A DNA stretch of 64,000 nucleotides from Galeruca laticollis (lineage: Eukaryota; Arthropoda; Insecta; Coleoptera; Chrysomelidae). Location: assembly GCA_963921935.1 (NCBI GenBank), contig OY998176.1, positions 88,166,910 through 88,230,909 of the forward strand, written 5' to 3'. Of the stretch, positions 42,341 through 54,651 are shown piece after piece (the first letter of the stretch is position 1; every line of letters begins with the position of its first letter). A model generated the notes under the pieces. It was not told the origin of the DNA and ran no database searches. It saw nothing but the letters and a program-made list of their open reading frames with translations. The translations under genes and the position numbers were made by a program.

Positions 42341-43240
42341 GGATTTGGCGAAGCACATCAATCCCTTGGCCGGTGAGGCAGACTGGCCGATCTGGAAGCG
42401 GAAGATTCGTGATCTGCTCGATTATCTAAAGGTGCATTAGACGTTATCGATAACAAGATTAAAAAACCAGAACCTCTAGCTGACGGCGCTAGTGCGGCTA
42501 AACAAAAAGAATTCAAAGAGAAGTATGATTTCTTTCGAAAGGCAAATAGCTACGCAAAGTCTATGATTGCTAGCTCAGTTACAGATGCGGTGTATGAGAA
42601 AATCATCGATAAAGAAACCGCGCGTGATGCTTTCGAGGCCCTTAAAGAGCAGTTTGAAGCGACATCCAAGGATCAAGTTTTTCAAATTTGTGATTCATTT
42701 TTCGCTTTTAGTTGGATGTTAGGTGAGGACGTGTCTACACATTTAGCTAAGTTGAGAAGTCTTTGGAGTGATCTCAACAACGGTCTCACTGCTCGAAATG
42801 AAAACAAGTTACCAGACTTAATGCTTGTGTGTAAAACGCTCAATATTTTACCTGCTGCATTTGAGACATTTAGGTCCAGTTGGATGCTGCTCACCAAAGA
42901 CACAGAGGAAACCTTTGACGAGCTGACTACACAGTTGTGTATGTTCGAAAGAAATTTCAAGAAAAGCACCAACAACGACAAATTTTCTCAAGAAGCTCTA
43001 GTGGCAAGAGGCGAGACGCAAAAACAAGACGCGAAAAAGAAGTCGAGAGCAGGTACAACCTGTAATTATTGTGGTAAGAAAAACCATTGGGTCAGTGAAT
43101 GCAGAAAGTGGATCGCAGATGGACGACCATCCAAAAATAAGTCCGTTAATGACTCTCAAAACCAAGCTAACCACAAAAAGAACCAAAACAAATTTCAGAG
43201 CAATGCTGTTGAGGTTAAGGAAGGTCTTGTGTTGTCATTT
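42341..43240 (+). pseudogene. Copia-3 gag
   Basis: From ATG 42341 (MDLAKHINPLAGEADWPIWK): capsid start W-IWK-KIRDLL, one missing base near 42423, then an open frame from 42434. SYAKSMIASSVTDAVYEKII, ARDAFEALKEQFEATSKDQV and LPAAFETFRSSWMLLTKD are the copia capsid (UBN2) blocks. Zinc knuckle CNYCGKKNHWVSEC lies at about 43060-43103. It would form the retrotransposon particle and package RNA. Confidence 0.85.
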
Positions 43241-45034
43241 TCAGAGATTTTCAATACTGAGATCAACACTACAGACTGGTGGATCGACAACGGTGCTACA
43301 AGGCACGCAACGAATAATTTCGATTTCTTTGTAGATTTTGAAAAATTCAAGAATCCGTGTGGCATAAGGGCTGCAGGAAAAGAGCTTTTGCAAGCAGTAG
43401 GGAAAGGCATCGTAAAAGTTGTATCAACAGTGAACGACGAGCGATACATCCTAACCTTGCACGATGTTTGGTACGTTCCCGACATATCGAAGAATTTGTT
43501 TTCTGTTCTAGCAGCTCAAGACAGAAACCTAAACAGTATGTTTGAATCAACAGCTACGTGGTGCTCGCTCAAAGTGAATAACAAGATACTGCTAAGTGGA
43601 GTCCGAAATGTTCACGGAACACTATTCAAAGCAGCTATCAAACCGATTTTTCCCGCTGGTAATGTAAGTTTCAATGTTGCTGTTACTGATAGTTCTCAAT
43701 TACAGCTGTATCACGAGAGGTGGGGACATCAGGACAAGCAGCACGTGAAAAACTTGTTACAAAAAGAATTGGGTATTAACGTCAAGTTAGACAGAGAAAT
43801 TTGTGAACCGTGCGTTTACGGTAAGGCCCATCGTTTAGCTTTCGGTACTAGAAGAAAAGCAAGCCAACCTGGAGAACTGATTGCTACAGATTAATGTGGT
43901 CCTTTTGATGTATCATTTAGCAAGAAGAGGTATATGGCCATATTCAAAGATATGTTCACTAAATTTCGATATTGCTACATAATTGCAGAGAAGTCTGACG
44001 TCACAGCAGCTTTACAGTCAATGATTGCTCACGCAAAACAGCAAGGTCATTCGATTAAGGCGCTGCTGAGTGACAACGGAGGCGAGTTCGACAATGTGGA
44101 GGTCAAGGCTATTCTAGAGAAAAATGGAATTACGCACAGATTGACAGCTCCGTATACACCACAGCAAAATGGTTGCGTTGAACGAGAAAATCGCACAATC
44201 GTTGAAATGGCTAGAACATTCAAGTACTCCAATCCCGACGTGAAATTTCCTGAAGCCATTTGGGCAGAATTAGTCACTACAGCTACGTACGTATTGAACA
44301 GAACAGGCAAATCATCAGTAGACGGTGTGAGTCCTTACGAGCTGTGGATTGGAAGTAAGCCGAGAATTAAGCACTTACGCATCATTGCATCAACTTGCTA
44401 CGTTCATATACCTAAAGAAAAGAGAAGAAAAATGGACGAGAAAGCAATCAAGGGTTATTTGATAGGTTACGATAACGATGAAAGATACAGAATTTATGTC
44501 AAGGAAGAGCACAAAGTTATTGTCTCAAGAGACGTTCAATTTCGCGAATTAACGAGAGATTGCGATCATGAGGTTCAGTTACCACTCAAAGATTCTCATT
44601 TACAGAAAGATAACACCGAGGAAAATCCTGAGGTTCCAGTCGAACTAGAAGAGCCTTTGGAGTACCCCGAGATACCAGTTCAACAAGATGAACCACTTGA
44701 GTACGAGTCGGAAAGCACGGAACCTGAATCGGCAACCGATGACGAGGAAGAGCCAGCGACGCCCTCGCCAGTACCTGCAAGAACTTTGAGAGATCGCTCG
44801 AAGTTGAGAAAGCCAAGTTACCTACAAGAATATGCACACATTGCTGAAAACACTGATTTTATTGACACGTATGTAACTCCTCAATCATTCCAAGAAGCTG
44901 TTTCAGGTAGGGAAAGTTTACAGTGGAAACGAGCCATGGATGATGAGATGAAATCGCTCAATGAAAATCACACATGGAAGCTGTCAACTTTGCCACAAGG
45001 AGCAAAAGCGATCCCATGTAAATGGACCTACTGA
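43241..45034 (+). pseudogene. Copia-3 protease and integrase
   Basis: Protease WWIDNGATRHATNNFDFF: the active site is DNG rather than the usual DSG/DTG. Integrase zinc region YHERWGHQDKQHVKNLL (H..H), then CEPCVYGKAHRLAFG (C-x2-C). First D in LIATD just before TAA 43892-43894. FKDMFTKFRYCYII, ALLSDNGGEFDNVEVKAIL (second D), YTPQQNGCVERENRTIVEMA (E). Post-core HLRIIASTCYVHIPKEKRRK and LIGYDNDERYRIYV. An acidic Pro/Glu-rich linker (about 44610-44780) leads to the RT start, WKRAMDDEMKSLNENHTW. TGA 45032-45034 stands where Trp is expected (KWTYW-V). Confidence 0.9.
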
Positions 45035-46401
45035 GTTAAAACCAATCCAGATGGTTCGGTCAATCGATACAAGGCAAGACTAGTTATAAAAGGTTTCAGT
45101 CAACGCTACGGCATTGACTATAGCCAGACCTTCAGCCCAGTAACAAGAATGGCAACTATTCGGTCGATTTTAAGCATAGCTGCAAGTGAGCAGATGCATC
45201 TAGCACAGTTTGACGTATCTACAGCATTTTTATACGGCGAACTTGAAGAGGTTATTTACATGCAGCAACCAGAAGGCTACAAAAACGGTACTGATCAGGT
45301 ATGTCAACTTCAAAAAAGTTTGTATGGTTTGAAACAGGCTCCAAGATGCTGGTTCAAACGTTTTGGCAAGTATCTTATCAGTCTCGGCTTCAAAGTTAGT
45401 GATGCAGATCCATGTTTGTTCATGCGAAAAGAAAATGACAAAAGTATTATCATGGCTCTGTACGTAGATGATGGATTAGTTGCCGCAACAGATCCTCAAG
45501 ATTTGAAGATTTTCTTACAAGATTTAAGCAAAGAATTCAAGATCACTTCACAGAAAGCTCCATACTTTTTAGGGCTAGAAATTGAACAAACAGATGATTA
45601 CATTACAATTAATCAACAAGCTTTTGCTAAAAAGATTCTAGAACGTTTCAATTTTTCAGATTGCAAACCAGTCTCTACGCCAATGTTGAAAGCTTCTGAG
45701 ATTTCTCAATCAGGGAAAGAAAATTCCAAAGCACATAATTTCCCTTACAGACAGGCGGTCGGAGCTCTCATGTATTTGATGCTAGGAACTCGACCTGACT
45801 TAGCATACAGCGTTGGATTTTTATCAAGATCACTGGAAAATCCATCTTTGGAAGATGTAGCTCGCGTTAAAAGAGTTTTCCGCTATGTAGCAGGCACATT
45901 GACGAAAGGAATAACCTATACTCGTAAGGTAAAAAGGGGTATTCTTGAGACTTTCAGTGACGCTGATTTTGGAGGATGCACGAAAACTGGTCGCTCTACT
46001 TCGGTGTCGTAGTTAAGTATGCAGGAGGGGCTATTTCATGGATGAGTCAAAGACAACCTACGGTAGCCACTTCCACTACCGAAGCTGAAATTATTGCAGC
46101 AAGTGAAGCAGCTAAAGAAATTATTTGGCTCTCAAGATTGTTTAAAAATATTGTAACTTTAAAGCAAGTTCCAATAATTGAGGTCGACAATACAGCAGCA
46201 GTGCGTTTAAGCGAAAATCCAGAGTTTCATCGACGAACAAAACATATAGCCATCAAGCACTTCTTTATTCGAGAGAGGGTAACCGAAGGCGAATTAGCAG
46301 TTCAACAAATATCTTCTGAGAATCAACTGGCAGATATTATGACGAAGCCTTTGGGTGCAATACGATTACAAATATTACGCGATAAATTGGGTTTAAAGTA
46401 A
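45035..46401 (+). pseudogene. Copia-3 reverse transcriptase and RNase H
   Basis: RT: RYKARLVIKGFSQRYGIDYS, TFSPVTRMATIRSILSIAAS, QFDVSTAFLYGELEEVIYMQ (palm A), LQKSLYGLKQAPRCWFKRFG, ALYVDDGLVAATD with YVDD at 45461-45472, FLGLEIEQTDDYITINQQAF. RNase H: RRETFSDADFGG-type first acid (LETFSDADFGGCTKTGRSTS), one lost G near 45995 shifting the frame, then ATSTTEAEIIAASEAAKEII, VDNTAAVRLSENPEFHRRTK and KHIAIKHFFIRERV, ending LADIMTKPLG. Stop at 46399-46401. Every motif is intact apart from the listed lesions. Confidence 0.9.
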
Positions 46402-46458
46402 CATAGTGGGTACTAAGATGTTTTGTTTGTTTATTTCATTATTATTACAACAATTAAC

Positions 46459-46467
46459 AAGGGAAAG
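46459..46467 (+). other. Copia-3 polypurine tract
   Basis: AAGGGAAAG immediately before the right LTR. Confidence 0.75.
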
Positions 46468-46657
46468 TGTTAAAGTAAAATTGTACTTTATATGTTAATT
46501 GTTCTAAAAGACAGTCGGTAGTCGTTACCTTGACTACAAATAAATGATTTGATTTCAATTTTTCTAACTTGTCAGTCAAAAGCGAACAGTTATGTTAATT
46601 TACTGAATAAAAAGTTCACATCAAGATTAAACTGCATTCCTTGTATTTATTTTAATT
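46468..46657 (+). repeat. Copia-3 right LTR
   Basis: Nearly identical to 42033-42229; followed by the AAAAT duplication. Confidence 0.95.
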
Positions 46658-47420
46658 AAAATAGTATTAAATTATGTACTGCTTCAAAGTATTGTTTTAA
46701 AAAATCACCATAGAGTTTAAAAACAAGTCCGGAAGTTTCCCAAGAATATTTGAAATGATATTTGAAAGAATTGATGGATGAGTGATTTGTTAACATATGG
46801 ATCGGACCAAAAAGAGCGTGATAGTAGACTGAAAAAAGTATTAGACAAAGCATAGGAATATATAAAATTTTAATTAAAAAATTAAAAGTTTGCAGTTGTA
46901 GTTCGTTATCAGCAGATACTATATGATTACTAGGTTAAAGTCAATTTTGGCAAGGTATGGAATTCCTTCACTTATATATACCAATCATGGTATAAGTTAT
47001 GTATATAGTAAATTGAAACAGTTTTCAAAAATGAAGAAACACACTAGTTAGAGAAAATACTCGTTCATCAGCTGAATTATTATGTGGTAGGAAAATTATA
47101 GCAGTTTTGCCAATTTTTAACCACAAATAATCGAGATTATTCGGAAACTATAATCAAATTAGAGGAAAGAACAGGCGAACAAAAATAATTTCATGATCAT
47201 AATAAAATGGAGCTGAGACAGTTACATCGGGAAGATGTAGTAATATTAATAATTTATCCTAGCTGTGGAGGAGATCCTATGTCATATAAAGTAATGCTAG
47301 AAGGAGATTAAAAGGTAGAAAGAAATAGGAAAGGTTTCATTAAATCAGTTAGTGATAATTTTCAAGAAAGAAAGGCATTTGATTATACTAGTTGCTCTAT
47401 TTGTAACGTTCAATTTTAAG
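46658..47420 (+). pseudogene. Gypsy-D, part right of copia-3: RT remnants and integrase
   Basis: Degraded RT ('IWIGPKRA' and HDSRLKKVLDKA-like codons, around 46800-46850), then integrase: LAKYGIPSLIYTNHGISYVY-type codons near 46950 (second acid, D to H), RSSAELLCGRKI near 47070, and a C-terminal part FHDHNKMELRQLHREDVVIL with GGDPMSYKVMLEGD (about 47195-47310). RNase H and much of the integrase core are missing. It confirms that copia-3 interrupted one gypsy copy. Confidence 0.65.
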
Positions 47421-47689
47421 GTTGAATTATTTATTGAAAAGTGATCAGCTACTGGTCTACACAATGGGTTTTGATCGCAGTACGCATCGAAAAGGTATTT
47501 ATTTTGTCGATAAATTGTAAATCGCCCATGAATTGATATGTGTTGCCAAATTAGATTGACACAAAATATTTTATTGTTGTTTATTTGAAGGACCTAATAA
47601 TATATATTCACTTGCCATTATATTTGAGAAAGTGATGAAACTATAATAAATATATTTTTTTACGTGGTGTACCTACTGATTTTATTGTA
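47421..47689. other. Unassigned spacer
   Basis: AT-rich; could include the 3' end of gypsy-D. No LTR could be matched. Confidence 0.45.
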
Positions 47690-48200
47690 TTATAATAATG
47701 ATTTTGTCATACCAATATATGCCTTAAGATGTTCATCTTCTAATGTTTGGCCAACATTAGCGTTAAAATCGCCAAGGACAAGAACCATCTCACCACTTGA
47801 TAGAGACGCAATCGTAGATTCAAAATCGATGGTTCCACTGGGTCGCCATTCGAATTAGAAGTAGGTGCATATACTTGCGCATTGATGCGTAACGTGATTA
47901 TCCTCTAGCTGACATACTTGGAACCGAGAATAGTTCCAACATGAGCTCCCGCCACCCAAAAGCCAATTGATGCTTCCGTTAGAAACACCCGAAAAGTAAA
48001 CGAAACCATCATTGTTGGAAGTGAAGTATCCCGAAAACCTACTATGAGTCAGGTCAGCGATCGCAACATTACTTCTTGTAAGCTCTTTTTCTAGTATTTT
48101 GAGCTTACTAGTCGCTCTAAGGCCTCTGATGTTGCAAGTTGCCAGGCAATGTTTGCGGCGGGTATTAAAATTTTCATCAGTACTGAAATTCGCACCAGAA
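47690..48200 (-). pseudogene. RTE-like non-LTR endonuclease remnant
   Basis: On the minus strand: CNIRGLRATSKLKILEKELT (start of the domain, 'WN-RGL---GKL--L--EL'), then VAIADLTHSRFSGYF and NGFVYFSGVSN-like codons, and finally MVLVLGDFNANVGQTLEDEH near 47720-47790, the catalytic GDFNA motif. Stops and frame changes interrupt it. Reverse transcriptase is not found to its left, so the copy is 3'-truncated or rearranged. Confidence 0.65.
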
Positions 48201-48369
48201 GCCGGATAGTCGCAAATTATATTTCGTCACTTCGAAAAAAACTTTTTAAGAACACAAAAAAATACTATTCAAGACATTTATTCTATGCAAGTTACAAACA
48301 ATCTCTTTCTTTATTACATCATTATTCATTTATATAGTTTTTAAAAGAAGTACAATGTAAGCTAATATT

Positions 48370-48760
48370 ATACATGGGTCAGCCATTGTCGTATCTTAAC
48401 TCGCACCCCCTGTGCCCTGTCACCAATTTCACACTAACCTCCTCGGATGAGAAACAGCGCCTATTGCCAGTCGGAAAGCGAAGCCTTTCATCCGAGGTCT
48501 CACTGTTGCTACCTGTACGCATTTCAAGAATTTTTCTTGGGATATCAATACAGATCTTTAATACAGTAGTCTCTCATTTGCTTTCTGCATCCTCTTGTCG
48601 CCAGATATCGGTTCATCCGCTTTTAGGGACAATTTATCATCTATATCATTCTCCACCCGATGCTGTTGGTTGACAAGAGGGTACTGTTTGTACCGACGGT
48701 TTTAGGTACCCTTTAGTCACCTTTAACGACACGCAGGATATACGTTGGGAGATATTCTAG
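48370..48760 (-). other. Upstream part of the RTE-like element
   Basis: The minus strand around 48690-48760 holds CAACGTATATCCTGCGTGTC and TGACTAAAGGGTACC, phrases I associate with the 5' regions of RTE/CR1-type LINEs in insects. The assignment rests on position (500 bp 5' of the endonuclease) and this resemblance. Confidence 0.4.
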
Positions 48761-48873
48761 TAATATCCTTGAAAACTTATTCCTTCCAAGAAACAAGATA
48801 TGAAGAAGGACGATTTCTAGACTGATAGGTAACGCGTGGGGTGAATCTGCAAATCAGGAGTTGGAGCATGTGG

Positions 48874-49834
48874 AAATAAACGGTTTCAAAGATTAAAACT
48901 AACTTCTTCGCATCTGTGACCCTGAACAATATTCCATCATAAAATTGTTACTTGTGTTCACTTCGGGGGATATATCGTGCTAACAAACCGGAATTTCTCC
49001 TAAAATAACCAAAAATTTAGTATATCTGGATTTATAGGACCCGATGTACTCGCTCTAGTCAACTTAAAATCAATAGGGTACATCTGTGAGACACCTTGAA
49101 CAATAATAATAAAATTGATCAATCGTATATTCTCTGGAGGATGTATCGTGCTTACAAACTGAAAATGACAAATATTTGGTACTTCAAGTATCATAGCACT
49201 CGTTGTACTGGCTTTAGTGAGCTGAATATCAATAGGGTTCATATTTGAGACGCTCTGAATAATATCCAATCATTAAATTGGTCACTTGTTTATACTCCGG
49301 AGGCTGTATCGTGCTAACAAACTGAAACTTTTCCAAAAATGACAAAAATATCGTACTTAAAGTACTGTAGCACCTGTTATATTGGCTCTGGTGAGCTGAA
49401 AATAAATAGGTTTATCAGTGAGATTTCCTTAATAATATTCAATCATAAAATTGGTGACTTGTTGAACTCTGGAGGCTGTATCGTGCTAACAAACTGAAAT
49501 TTCTCAAAAAAATGACAAAATGTCGTACTTCAAGTATAATAGCACCCGTTGTACTGGCTTTGATGAGCTGAAAATCAATAGGGTTCATCTTTGATATGTT
49601 CTTAACAATATTCCATCGTCACTTATTGCACGTCGGAGGCTGTATCGTGCTAACAAGACATGTAAGGAAAAGTGGCCGACGACAACGACGACGACATACA
49701 CACGGGATTTTTTCTCTAAAAACCGTTTTTTCGTGTCGTTGTCGATGGAAAACGTGAAAATAATTTCAAAATTCCAATTTTTTTGGGGTAAACCAATACT
49801 TTTCTCGCATATTAGATAGCTTGGGCGGAAAAGT
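48874..49834 (-). mobile_element. SatTE copy C (minus orientation)
   Basis: AAATAAACGG at 48874 to GCGGAAAAGT at 49834, 961 bp, with four to five ~173-bp monomers and a (CGA)n tract at about 49678-49696. Collinear with copies B1 and D. Confidence 0.85.
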
Positions 49835-52032
49835 GAAACATCCGTTTTTCCCCAAGCAGTCCCAGATCATTTCTTTTCAATAGAGGATGCATGCTTCGAA
49901 ATCACAGCCGAACTTCCTCGCGAGAGATCTAATCAAGGCAAAAACTTCCCAGAACTATCAACTTCTTCAGCAAGCGGTAAAACAGCAGCCATAACTCACG
50001 AAACAGTAGCAAAATTCAATGCAATAACCTAGGCTCTCAAATGTCTGATGAAAGGACTTTCGCATCGAATGTCGTGAATGTCATTATACAACTAATTCAA
50101 AAGTTGACTAGATGCAATGCACCAATGGTTGCATGAATATACAAATAAAAAAGATATAACTGTTTACATTATTCTTGTAGCCATTATCATTTCTTATTCT
50201 AAGCAAAAATCTAGTGGGGGAGCAGGATAAAGTAGTATTCTACGTACTGTAGCCAAATTTAGTTCATGTTTAGTTTATTTGGTGTTTACTGCAGATGCAA
50301 GTTATTGAAAATAATAAATGTCAGATGTTTATGTAATAATTTCAAATGTATCAGGGTTGATTCAGTTATTATTTAAATTAACAATACTTTTTACATATTC
50401 TAACAGCTAATAAAAGGAATACTAGTCGTATTACATTATAATAAATTCTGCAGGGCTTAGATTCGAATTAATCTTAGGTAACTGTGTGTTATATTTGAAA
50501 AATATATTTCCGTTCAAGGAAGAAGTGGCGTATTAGCAGTTATCATTATAAATTTTGCCTAAGAACGAGTAGTAACAGAAAATATACCTAATTTGTGACG
50601 TTACTTACCTCGCGATCATCCCTTCTTTACATCTCGTCTTACGTCGTTCCCTACTATGTCTACAAATTGATGTTGGCTTCATAACAAATCGAACTTATGA
50701 ATGGCTGGTTGGGGATGTGGCGTCATGAGACATGTACCAGCAACGGAAATATTTGCAACAAGTGCACCAATAAGAAGACACATGATTAAGGAATAATCCG
50801 TAGTGGTGCGTTTTTAACATCGTAACTGGCAAAAACGCCCCAGTGCCAGTTTAAAAAAATTCTTTTCTTGTTAGCTTTGAAGAGTAAAATTTTATTTATA
50901 TTTTTTATAAGAGATTAATGTTGCATTTTTCAGATTAATTAATAATTTTTGGTATTAAATATTTTCTTGGCTGATGATCGATTTTTATCGAAATGTAGGG
51001 CGTATCTACTTGTACGCTACTGCAGGTTTTGACATGATAATCATCCTTAATTACTTCACTATGTATTATTTGTACCAGTAGTATTTACTGAAATTCATTG
51101 AAATCAATTCAGTCTGTAAAAATACATGATATTTTGTCACCATACTTACATAATTAACCTTCTTTAAATAAAAAATGTTATCAACATTTGTGTTACTCTA
51201 TATAACAATTTGAAACTGCTCAAGTATTGGTGTTAATAAATATCGCATTTCCTCAATATAAAGGGCAATCATATTCTTACGATATAGCGCTATAACTGTT
51301 CGATTTAGATTGTGAAAAAGTGCATAAATAGAAGTCCTTCATCTGAAATATTCTATACCCTTTGAAATTCCGCAACCACAACAAAGGGTGTGAACTGATT
51401 CCAAACAATTGTTCCGTATTTCATTATCTTCATGAAATGCGATGTCCAAGCGGCATGAAATGAGAAACAAGTAATGTTGAAACACACTATAGATATTACC
51501 TTGGCGCCCCCATAAGGATGAATATTTACTGACTTGCTCCACTACATTTCCCGGAGTTCGTCATTACAACCCAATTGGAAATCATAGTATCGTATTGTAA
51601 TGCTGTTCTTACTAAAAGTGCATCTGATAGACACATTTTTTGTTTGGTCGATCTCATTTCACCATTCCACCAAAACTGAGGAAATATTTACCTACCTTTA
51701 ATTTTCAAATCATGTTCCTGCGTAGTTTCCTACAATGTTTTGTTTTAAAGCTAGGCTTATAAAAAGGAAAAACAGAAATTGCAAAGTATGGATTCATTTC
51801 ACATAACCACGATTTTAATAAACTCACCTAGGGAAAAATGATATTCATTTTGTTATTTGTCAATTATTCATTCGATTCCCTAAGCGCTGTTTTGAACTAA
51901 AGATGCGACAATACTCTGAGCTATATAATAAGGGTTGTGTGGTTTCTGATTGTGTACACATTCGAATTTGCCAATTATGTAAAACGCTTCCTTTCAATAA
52001 AGTGAGATTGTAATAGTTATTAATGTGTAAAG
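49835..52032. other. Unassigned stretch
   Basis: Plus-strand codons at about 49850-50010 (ARDLIKAKTSQNYQLLQQAV) may be a scrap of an LTR-element protein, and AGTGGGGGAGCAGG near 50212 looks like a polypurine tract, but no LTR could be matched. The rest shows nothing. Confidence 0.4.
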
Positions 52033-52126
52033 TGTGTAAAGTAGCCTTTTTCGACGAATGTGAATATTGTCGCATGAGCCGCAGGCGAATGCGACAATCA
52101 CATTTGTCGAAAAAGGCCTTTACACA
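52033..52126. repeat. Long hairpin, ~38-bp stem
   Basis: TGTGTAAAGTAGCCTTTTTC...ATTGTCGCAT folds on ATGCGACAAT...GAAAAAGGCCTTTACACA with two small bulges. The loop is GAGCCGCAGGCG. Followed by CTATTTTTTCTACTACCG. Confidence 0.9.
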
Positions 52127-52972
52127 CGAATTGCATACACTATTTTTTCTACTACCGAAAATTTTATCAAAATACAGAAGTTTAATAGTAATTTTGTTTG
52201 CGCACCAAAGTAGGTTTATTTTTTCTTTAGAAGAAACTATAACGCTTTTATTGATTCTTAATAAAATATATTATATATTGATTAATATCTTGAACATTTT
52301 AATCAAAATTACAACAAAACAACATAGGAATTCAATTATTAACAATACAATATTAAAGGTGCAATTTGTGCACTCGGACATTTTCGGAATATTTTGCTAT
52401 TTTATTTTTCCTACACCATTCTTTGAACAAATTGTATTTTCTTTCGTAAATATTCACAGATTTTTGGGGCAATAAATCATTAGAAGCAGTCTGTGCTACG
52501 TGTAATATGTTTGATGGTGTATTTTCAAAATAATCTCCTGAGAGATCATCGAGGAATCCATCTTTATAATTATATGTATCTACCTATTCCATTTTCCAAA
52601 AAAAGAATCTGAAATAACATCATAGTTTCCTGAAAATGTTCAATACTTACTCAATATAAATACGTTTGCTTACCCTAGGTATAGTCGGAAGATCTCAATT
52701 TCAAATTTAAATGTCAGATTCAATGTACAGAGAAATGTCAGTCACTCACAGCCAACTTATAGATACCTACCTATGCACCATATTCTATTATTTTCCAGTA
52801 CTCAATAATTATTACGTATGTACTTTACTGAATTCTATGTTTCAATCTCTGATTTGAAGAAAACTCAGATTTGATATCTGTTTATTATACCTACCTATAT
52901 TTTCATAAGACTAGATTAAACTACATACAAATTGGAACTTTTTCTTCACGCCCTACTGCGTAAAAAGTTTTT

Positions 52973-52994
52973 CTTTACGCACTAGTGCGTAAAG
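52973..52994. repeat. Perfect 22-bp palindrome
   Basis: The sequence starts CTTTACGCAC and is fully self-complementary, within a cluster of TTTACGCAC/GTGCGTAAA repeats (about 52945-53044) that ends CGGTAGTAGAAAAAA, the complement of the motif at 52145-52158. Confidence 0.9.
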
Positions 52995-53061
52995 TGATGT
53001 TTTACGCACTCGAAAGTGTGTCTAAAGTACGTACTTTACGCACGGTAGTAGAAAAAAAAAT

Positions 53062-53789
53062 AATAAAATGTTTACAGAGTATAGGGTCACCAAATTTGAA
53101 GTTCTTTGTTAAAGCTGCTTGAAATTTCAGGAGTAGACAATGTTGTTAAGGCTTCAATTGATGTTTTTAAGGTTTGTTACCCAATGTACAAAAAAGGATA
53201 ATGAATCATATTGACCAACGACTTTGCAATAAAAATACCACAACCGCATATGTGGAATGTCAACACAACTTTGTAATTAAATAACAAAGCTCTTGCTGCT
53301 TACGAACTATAAGTTTATAAACTTTGATTGTCACGTTTTACCCTAAAAGAGCGGTTGAACATTTATAAACGCGGACGATGTTAGCACGCACACCAACGTG
53401 GTGTTTCGCTGCATAAACCGAGCGTGTTTAGGAAAACTGTGAGCTGTATATCTTTTATTCCTATTAAAAATCTTGAGCGCGTATTTGTGTCCAGTTTGGA
53501 CGTGAATTTCATGAGATAGAGTGGATGTTTTTAAAAACATAGTAAGCAGCTGTAATTTATATCTTAAACCACAATTTCCGTTGAACCGTAACGATATAAA
53601 CTAGGAATATTAATACAATGGTTTTGTTACGTGAAAAATACTATTTTTCCAATGATTTCTATGAAAAAATCGGCAAGACTGAAATACAATTCTTTCAGTT
53701 AAATAATTATGACATGATTTCAGTTGAATCGATAAAAATTTTTGAGCGTAGGATTTTGCAACCTCGTGAATAATCACTTTCCTCACTAA
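53062..53789. other. Unassigned stretch
   Basis: No recognised gene. It may hold the 5' part of the Harbinger accessory gene or the element's left end, but no terminal repeat was found. Confidence 0.4.
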
Positions 53790-54461
53790 TACGGAGAAAG
53801 TGAAACTGTATATAGAAAAAACAAATATTCATCAAGGACCTGTATTGAAATTAATAATGATCCTGGAGACATTGCAACTAAATCCCACTGGCCTCATTTT
53901 AAAAGTTTACTATTCTTAATAGATCAGTTTAAGCCTCGACTATCAACGGGAAATTGGATAGATTTTCAGAATGAATTGCTTGCTACGGAGATGCAATCTG
54001 ATGTGAATTCTGATGATGATAGAGTAGAGACGGAACCGATAGACGAAATGCAAGATACCGTGAATGTCGAGCCAGCGACACCTACTTCTGTTTCTTCAGA
54101 AAAAGCTGATGACTCGACCACAGGCACATCAAGTCATTTTGCAGAACACCGAACAGTTTTAAAGAGCCGACTCCGTAAAAGAAAAAGTCACATTGATGCT
54201 TTAGTGGCCATCGAAGAACAGAAATTGGAGTTCATCAGAACAAAGAGAGCAAACGTAGAGGAAACCAAAGAAGATGATCATCTGGCATTTTTTAAGAGTT
54301 TACTGCCACACGTAAGAAAAATTGCGGAGAACAATATTTTGCAATTTAGGGATAGCGTTCATGATCTAGTTCAGAGACATGCTTATGGCTATACTAATGC
54401 AATAAATCAAGGGATGCAAACTTTGGATTATCAAATCAATCAGAATGCCAACTCCTACTGA
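53790..54461 (+). CDS. Harbinger accessory protein (MADF/BESS-type), C-terminal part
   Basis: Open from 53790 to TGA 54459-54461. Reads HWPHFKSLLFLIDQFKPRLS, resembling the end of a Myb/MADF-like DNA-binding domain ('W-F---L-FL-D---PR-S--N'), then an acidic Ser/Thr-rich linker, a basic helix (LKSRLRKRKSHIDALVAIEE) and a BESS-like end DDHLAFFKSLLPHVRKIAEN...LQFRDSVHDLVQ. PIF/Harbinger elements carry such a second protein, which helps the transposase enter the nucleus and bind ends. It lies opposite a Harbinger transposase exon. The true start is not visible; an upstream exon is likely. Confidence 0.65.
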   Translation, partial: YGESETVYRKNKYSSRTCIEINNDPGDIATKSHWPHFKSLLFLIDQFKPRLSTGNWIDFQNELLATEMQSDVNSDDDRVETEPIDEMQDTVNVEPATPTSVSSEKADDSTTGTSSHFAEHRTVLKSRLRKRKSHIDALVAIEEQKLEFIRTKRANVEETKEDDHLAFFKSLLPHVRKIAENNILQFRDSVHDLVQRHAYGYTNAINQGMQTLDYQINQNANSY

Positions 54462-54651
54462 ATTTTGGTTTGCTCACAATGTGCTTCATTTTATTACATG
54501 AATGTTTTTCTTAGTTTGTTTCTATTGATATAGGTTACCAACATTATTAGTTCATCTCTTCCAGTGTTCCTGTTGTTCCTGTTAGAAGAGCTGTTTGAGT
54601 TTAATAATAAATATTATGTATTTCTCTACAATACTGAATCATTCAACTTAC

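Larger units (their letters stand above)
42033..46657 (+). mobile_element. Copia-3: young, nearly intact copia-type LTR retrotransposon
   Basis: 4,625 bp. LTRs 42033-42229 and 46468-46657 differ by one substitution plus a 7-bp and a 1-bp indel. Perfect target duplication AAAAT. The ORF is continuous except for four single-base lesions: frameshifts near 42423 and 45995, and stops at 43892-43894 and 45032-45034. It inserted in an old gypsy RT. It is the youngest insertion I can date by sequence here. Confidence 0.95.

Noticed and set aside
49000..49269. Minus-strand ORF across SatTE copy C
   Set aside because: It is satellite monomer sequence; the frame is not kept across other copies.
52145..53060. 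TTTTTCTACTACCG and its complement as terminal repeats of one 0.9-kb element
   Set aside because: The hairpin lies outside the motif on the left but inside it on the right, so the two ends are not equivalent; two related hairpin units are more likely.
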